Shown piece by piece: positions 58,680 to 64,000 of a stretch of DNA of 64,000 nucleotides; positions within the stretch are counted from its first letter, which is position 1, and every line of letters starts with the position of its first letter. Origin of the DNA: Heterocephalus glaber (taxonomy: Eukaryota; Chordata; Mammalia; Rodentia; Bathyergidae); the NCBI RefSeq assembly GCF_000247695.1, contig NW_004624779.1:689359-753358 (forward strand), given 5' to 3'. A model generated the notes under the pieces. That model searched no databases, was not told the origin of the DNA, and was given only the letters and a program-made list of their open reading frames with translations. The position numbers and the translations under genes are program-made.

Positions 58680-59011
58680 TCCCAAAGGGAATAGAGGAGA
58701 CACCCTTAAGCACAGCCTCACTGATTAGTCACCCCCTCTAGCAATCAGATTGAAAATCACAGCGATGGCATTCCGTGATGCATGTTCATGAGACAATAAG
58801 ATTACCAGGAACCTTGTCTGTTCTACCATACAGTCACACTGCTTGGGTTATAGAGTTATATAGAAGCCCTATGGAAATCTGAAAAACAACTCAGCACTTT
58901 TCAGGGTACATCCTGGACTCCAATCACCACCCAGTTTTGTACATCTATCAATCACATTTCCTAGGAGATGGGATCTGATTGAAATAGTTCCACTGAATTT
59001 GGATCTGATTG
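58680..59011. other. Unassigned DNA between L1 fragment and LTR
   Basis: Somewhat less AT-rich than its neighbours. No gene or named repeat. Confidence 0.4.
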
Positions 59012-59016
59012 GAGAC

Positions 59017-59380
59017 TGTGTTAGTTACTTCACTCTCATTGCTGAGGCAAAATACATGACACCCAAAGTTAGAGGGGAAGGAGTTTATTTGGCTTACAGT
59101 TCATAGAGGTTTCAGTCCATAATCAGCTGACTCCAAGGCAGGGATAATAAACAGGCATGGAGCTCACAAGGCAGCAAAATTAAGGAGAGAATTACCAGTG
59201 TCTCCCTGCCCCTTCTATCTTGTTCAGACTATTTAGGTAGGGCAGGAAGCACTCACACCCTTAATCCTAGTGTCCTTGAGCCTAGCACTGCATCATGAAT
59301 CAATTCCAGCTTCACACACTCTAAATCAAGCCTATGACCACATGAGGCTTTGGGGGGACATCCAGACCCAAACCATAACA
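59017..59380 (-). mobile_element. MaLR-type solo LTR with 5-bp duplication
   Basis: A complete 364-base LTR. On its own strand it starts TGTTATGGTTTGGGTC, as MaLR LTRs do, and ends AACTAACACA. It contains the complement of 'tttcagtccataatcagctgactcc' in common with the other copies. GAGAC flanks it on both sides (59012-59016 and 59381-59385), the 5-bp duplication of this class. There is no internal region, so it arose by recombination between two LTRs. It is the best-preserved member here. Confidence 0.85.
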
Positions 59381-59385
59381 GAGAC

Positions 59386-61574
59386 TCATGACAAATTTAT
59401 TCAGAAAACACTGTCACTTTCCTCATAATAGATTGTTTCCATTATAGTCACCAGTTTTCTTATTGGATATAAAATTCTGAGTTTGCATCTAAGTCTAATT
59501 CTTTATTTTACATTCTGAATTTCAACAATATAATTTTGAACTTTAAAAGAAACCAAATTAGAGAAACAAATTTTTATAACTTTTGCAATTCACTGACCTG
59601 GATAAAATTCAGCAATTTATTTATTCACCCAATTGTTACTAAAATGGTACAAAGTCAATACAAAAAATTAATGAAAATCCCTAGAGAAACACAGACACAG
59701 TTGACTACAGGTAAAAGAAAGATTTTCAAAAGTGCATATAAATCTACCAAGATACATTTTATCAATAAATGTTTTTGAATACTTATTTTAATAAGAGGAT
59801 ACACTTACATTCTTAACCCAATTTCCTACTAATAGACACTTTATGGTTATCATTTTCACTAGCAACACATTGCTTCACATTTTGTGAATGAATATATGCA
59901 TATTTCATTAGTTTTTCTGAATAATTGTTTCATAAAAATTAAGCATAATTTAAACACTTTTGATAAACTTTGGCATATTTCCTGTAATATCTTTGTAAAT
60001 ACTGGTTGTATTTTCTCCTTGTCCTGCTCTGTCAACTAAGCAAAAGATAATTGACACTTCATTATATATAAAATTATATTTGCTTGCTTCCTAGTATCTT
60101 CTTATTTTTCTTAAAATCAATTTTTCTATACTTACTGTTAATTCTTTCACCACTGTTCTATCAAAACGCGTGGGTTTCATATAGGTTGTGAAAACTCTTC
60201 CTATGTTACATAGTGCAATATTTCCTTCACTTTCCAGTGTGTCCTCTTACCTTTGTTATGGTGTTCTGTGTTATAGAGAGTTTCTTTTTAATGAGCCTTT
60301 TCTTCAGAAGTTCTGCCTAACAAGCTATAGGTTCTCCCACTTGCAAATAAGTAAAAATGTCCAAGTATGCATTTTGTTTACTCTTTCATTATTTATATTT
60401 AAGTTTTGGTTCTATAAACATTTCCTTTAGAAAAATGCCTCTAGATAAAAATCTAGCTTATCTTTCAAATATTGGCTTAATTATCTCCTCTCTCTCACTG
60501 AGAATGCTTTCATTTTAAAGTTCCTAAAATCTTCTCATCTTAAAGTTCCTGGCTAATGTCATCCAGCCAGAATGCAGCAAAGCCAGAATTTGACCGTAAA
60601 TTCAATGCTTTGAATTTATAGTGACCAAGAGCATGGCACTGGAATCAATGAGAACCACATTTAAATGTGACAAAGTTGATACGGTCACAATCTCCTTGCC
60701 TTCACTACATTACTTCTGCTTCTATTCCTCAACATTAGGGTGAGGATGATTCTACCAGACTTCTTCTATTGTGAGAGGAAGGCTTATCACTCAGTTACCT
60801 ATTCAACAATGTTCATTAAAAGCATATTATGCAAAAGGCATGTTTTGAGATGCCATGACTAAGGTAATTTAAAAATAGATCAATTGTCTAAAGAGAGTTT
60901 GACTTCATACTAATGTAGTATTGAATTCAAATAATGATTCACAGTCCAGTTCCCAATATTTCAGTCTACCCCACACTTTCATTATTATGATGATGAAAAA
61001 GATACCTAGTAATGTTTCTCTTTCTTCTTTGACTCATATAAGTATAGAGTCTGTCTGCATACAAGTATAGTATTTTCATTCTCCAGCACACATTTTGTGA
61101 ATAAGTGAGCCACTTGACAATAAGTGAATCCTAGTATCCACGCAAATTTCTTTACTAAAAATAGAGAAAATAATCTTTAAGCATAGTCTTTTTTGCTTAG
61201 AGAAGTTTTGTAATCTGTAGACAGCTGAAATAAAGATAGGGGGAAATACCAACACTCCCCTCCCCCCAGAAAAAGCCAGTGTACACAGGACAAAGAGAAG
61301 CTGGAACCCTCTCTGATTCATCCTCATCCCTTGCCTATGTGTACTCTGTCCCTGAACACTTTCAGTTGCTTGCTTAATACACAAAATTGGCATACAGTAG
61401 GCCACCTCAAAGGTCAAGGAAGAAGAGAAAAAGGTCTAATGCACTTTATAAGCGCATGCATAATCCTTTTCCTCAATTTAATCTTGATCTACTACTCTCC
61501 AGCAAAGCACTTGCTCAATGTCAGTACAGCAGGTGAGACACACTCTGGATATGGGGTCTGCCCAACTTGCCACC
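59386..61574. other. AT-rich unassigned DNA
   Basis: Possible MIR traces at 60545-60600 (minus) and 60625-60670 (plus), both very diverged. The frames 59536-59778, 60188-60430, 61417-61076 and 61331-61591 lack recognisable features. Confidence 0.4.
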
Positions 61575-61720
61575 ATTACATAGCTTTCTAGTGTCTCTGT
61601 TTCCTCATCTACACAAACAAGCATGACAGTGGTGCCTACTATAAGAGACTGTTGTAAAAATTAAGCAAGTTAATATGTATGAAGTACTCCATAGATATTG
61701 GCAATGATTTAACAGACTTC
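61575..61720 (+). repeat. MIR SINE remnant
   Basis: 'tctctgtttcctcatctacacaaacaag', 'agagactgttgtaaaaattaagcaagttaatatgta' and 'tactccatagatattggc' follow the 3' half of MIR in order. Confidence 0.6.
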
Positions 61721-61829
61721 ACTGCTTTAGTAGCTGAGGCTTTTGTAATCAAGGTGCATTCTTTGTCCATACTTAATAGTACCAGCCATCCAACATGCAC
61801 CCAAGTTTTAATATGACACTGATTTTTAA

Positions 61830-61960
61830 TGGCATAACTGTCTGTCTTTCTCCCCTGAACTGTAAGCCCACAATATTAGTACCTTTATGTATTGCTATTA
61901 TACACATAAAGCATAGTTCAAAAATTAGTTTTTGTTTAATCTATTTAAGTATTAAATTCC
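61830..61960 (+). repeat. Possible L2 3' end
   Basis: 'gtctgtctttctcccctgaactgtaagccc' and 'aaagcatagttcaaaaatt' resemble the terminal part of LINE-2. Diverged and short. Confidence 0.45.
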
Positions 61961-63924
61961 CAAACTAATTTTTCCATGAGTCTTTAGCTACCTTTGGTAC
62001 AATTTACAAGCTTAGGTAATTAAATTTCTTTGAGAAAACAATCACTGCATCGCATGATTGTGGACTTACCCTTTTCATCATGCTAACATTTCTTAACAAA
62101 TGTCAAGACCTGGCTATGACTTGATTCACAACTGCAGCTGAAATTGCTATGCTCTTCATGGGATCTTGAATTCTTTCCACATACTTTTCACTCAAGGGTC
62201 TTAATCTTTATGATTGTTGGATTTCTTTTTAGCATTGCTATCCCAGATGTTAAAATAGCATCTGACTGAAGGCAGTATAGCTCCTTGGCCTCATCTGACA
62301 GTAGATATAATGTCTTTGGCTTGCAGACTTGAACTCACCATGGTTTCCCTTGAATCTAGACCAGAGCCTGATTTATGAATGAATGAATGAATGAAATACT
62401 AGTATAGCGAGTTATTAGAAAATGTTATATGCAAATCCAGTGTAGACACCAGTCACAATGATTAGAAAAGTAAATCCTTAAAATCTCAAATTTATGTAAT
62501 TATGGAAAAAAAGGTTTTATTTTTAATGGCTGAGAGTCCATATAGCTCCTTGTTAAGTTCTGGCTTAACAAGAGGTATAAAACCATGACTAAAATATTCA
62601 CACTCCACTCTAGTCCCTATAAAAAAAAAAGAATCACTAGTTTATTTATCTTACCTAATGACACAGAAGAGCAAAAAAAGTACCCAAACAATGAATAATA
62701 ATACAAGAGTTCGGGCTATAAAATCAATGTCAGATCAGTGGAGTTTTGCTTTGCTTTATCACTCTCATGCCTGGATGCAGTCAAGCTTACTTTCTGAATT
62801 ACATGTATGTATTGATATAATTACATAAATATTGACTTTTCCTCATATGAAGTGTTTTTTTTGTTTCACTGTAATTATGATGTCAATATTTGTGGCTGTA
62901 GTAACACTGAATTTAAATCTGTTGATTGTGATGGATAGCAGCATGCCAAGAGTTAATTCAGAGAGTCACATGGCCTCTGACTATTGGTGACACCAGCTAA
63001 TAACGGATAAATCAGCAATTCCCTAAGTATATCATACTAACATAAACTTATGTAAGACAGTAGTTATTCACTACAAATAATTCAGGGGCTGATCTCTTCT
63101 TCAGCTTGTCAGTTTTCTTAACACAGGGAGACGTAACAACTAGAATCGAACTTGGTCTATGATTCTGATGGCTTTTTCTTCTTTATTTTAATGAAACACT
63201 TCATCCCTAACCTCAGTCTCCAATCGACTAAATTGACAAATTCTTTGATCTATTGACAGATATCTAAAACCCCATCCCTACAGTTATATGTGTATATAAA
63301 TGATATAATTTATTCTTTTTGCTATTTTTCTATGATCTACTTTCAGTGAAGAACCTATGCCTGATCTCACCTATATACGAAATGCAAAGCAGTTGATCTT
63401 CTAAAAGTGGAATGTAGAATGGTGATTCCTGGGAGATAATGGTCTAGGGTTATGGGGAGATGCTGGATAAAGGCTGCAGGATTTCAATTAGATAGGAAGA
63501 GTACATTTTTGAGATTTTTACACAGAATGTTAACTACCATAGATAAAAATGCACTGTATATTTCAAAATTGCTAAGAAAGCAAACTTCAAATATTCTCAT
63601 TACAAAAAAGGTGTGTATATTCATTAGCTTTATCTAATTATTTCTTATATTAAAATCATAACATCATTTTGTTCCCCATAAATATATCTACATAACAGAA
63701 TTTGTTAATGAAAAATGAAAATAAATTTACAAAAACCCTATATCTATTTTATTCTAGTAGAATATGATCTATGGAACTTCTACTTTTTAAAAATCCCTTG
63801 CAATTATTTCCTCTTACTCAATTTTATTTTCATTGAAAAGTTTTCATGGTTACTATACTTGACACAGCTCTAAGATAAGCAGTAATGCCATATCTCCAGA
63901 TGTTTCAATTAATTAAATTTCTTT
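61961..63924. other. Unassigned DNA
   Basis: No gene seen. Contains a TGAA tract at 62377-62396 and a 60-residue frame at 63452-63637 without features. Confidence 0.4.
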
Positions 63925-64000
63925 ACTTGTTATCAGTCAGTACCGTTAGAGAAATATTCCAAAAGTTCAAGAAGCAGGAAACCTGTTTAATTTGGTCTTA
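63925..64000 (-). mobile_element. Edge of a further MaLR-type LTR
   Basis: 'ttatcagtcagtac' followed by 'gcaggaaacctgtttaatttggtc' parallels the low-coordinate edge of the LTR at 28596-28680. The window ends before the rest. Confidence 0.45.

Overview
This window looks like gene-poor mammalian nuclear DNA, most probably from a rodent. It is AT-rich, and almost everything recognisable is a retroelement. The main clues are LINE-1 copies with a rodent/eutherian-type ORF1 and ORF2, monomeric B1-like (7SL-derived) SINEs, tRNA-derived ID-like SINEs, and dimeric B1+ID SINEs. As far as I know, B1+ID dimers occur in the squirrel, dormouse and beaver side of Rodentia rather than in mouse or rat. The species cannot be fixed from sequence alone. 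I see no convincing protein-coding exon of a host gene, no CpG island, no functional RNA gene and no CRISPR or prokaryotic feature. Two runs of N (28997-29096, exactly 100; 54653-55463, 811) are assembly gaps, and open frames crossing them are artefacts.

Layout. 1-4815: a relatively young L1 on the minus strand with a 5' UTR, cut by the window edge inside ORF2. 4850-6430: an ancient L1 with an inverted 5' end. 7317-7972: further L1 scraps. 8320-8615: the first of six copies of an ERVL-MaLR-type LTR. 9066-9393: a Tigger/MER2-like DNA transposon. 9.4-27 kb: mostly old unique sequence with MIR and L2 remnants, two B1+ID SINEs (13.9 and 20.8 kb), and an ID SINE nested in a DNA transposon (19.8 kb). 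27.3-34.2 kb: SINE, old L1, MaLR LTRs, a gap, L1M/HAL1 5' sequence and a 2-kb L1M. 34459-37148: an L1 with a 5' inversion, itself interrupted by a very short, probably also inverted, L1. 37-49.9 kb: sparse, with ID and B1 SINEs, a MaLR LTR split by a B1, and a candidate LTR at 48.3-49.1 kb. 49914-49950: a 37-nt U2 snRNA retropseudogene with a 10-bp target-site duplication. 50008-54652: a long minus-strand L1 running into the second gap. 55.5-64 kb: old DNA, an orphan internal L1 fragment, a clean solo MaLR LTR with a 5-bp duplication, and the edge of another.

There is no gene network here. The history of the locus is one of L1 enzyme activity: L1 copies, SINEs, a U2 fragment and possibly a bare poly(A) insertion, all with target-site duplications or truncations expected of target-primed reverse transcription. 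Most L1 and LTR pieces lie on the minus strand, which may hint that the window lies in an intron of a plus-strand gene, but no exon was seen to confirm that. I did not find an undescribed biological system. The most informative structures are the inverted L1s, the tailless U2 copy and the possible tail-only insertion.
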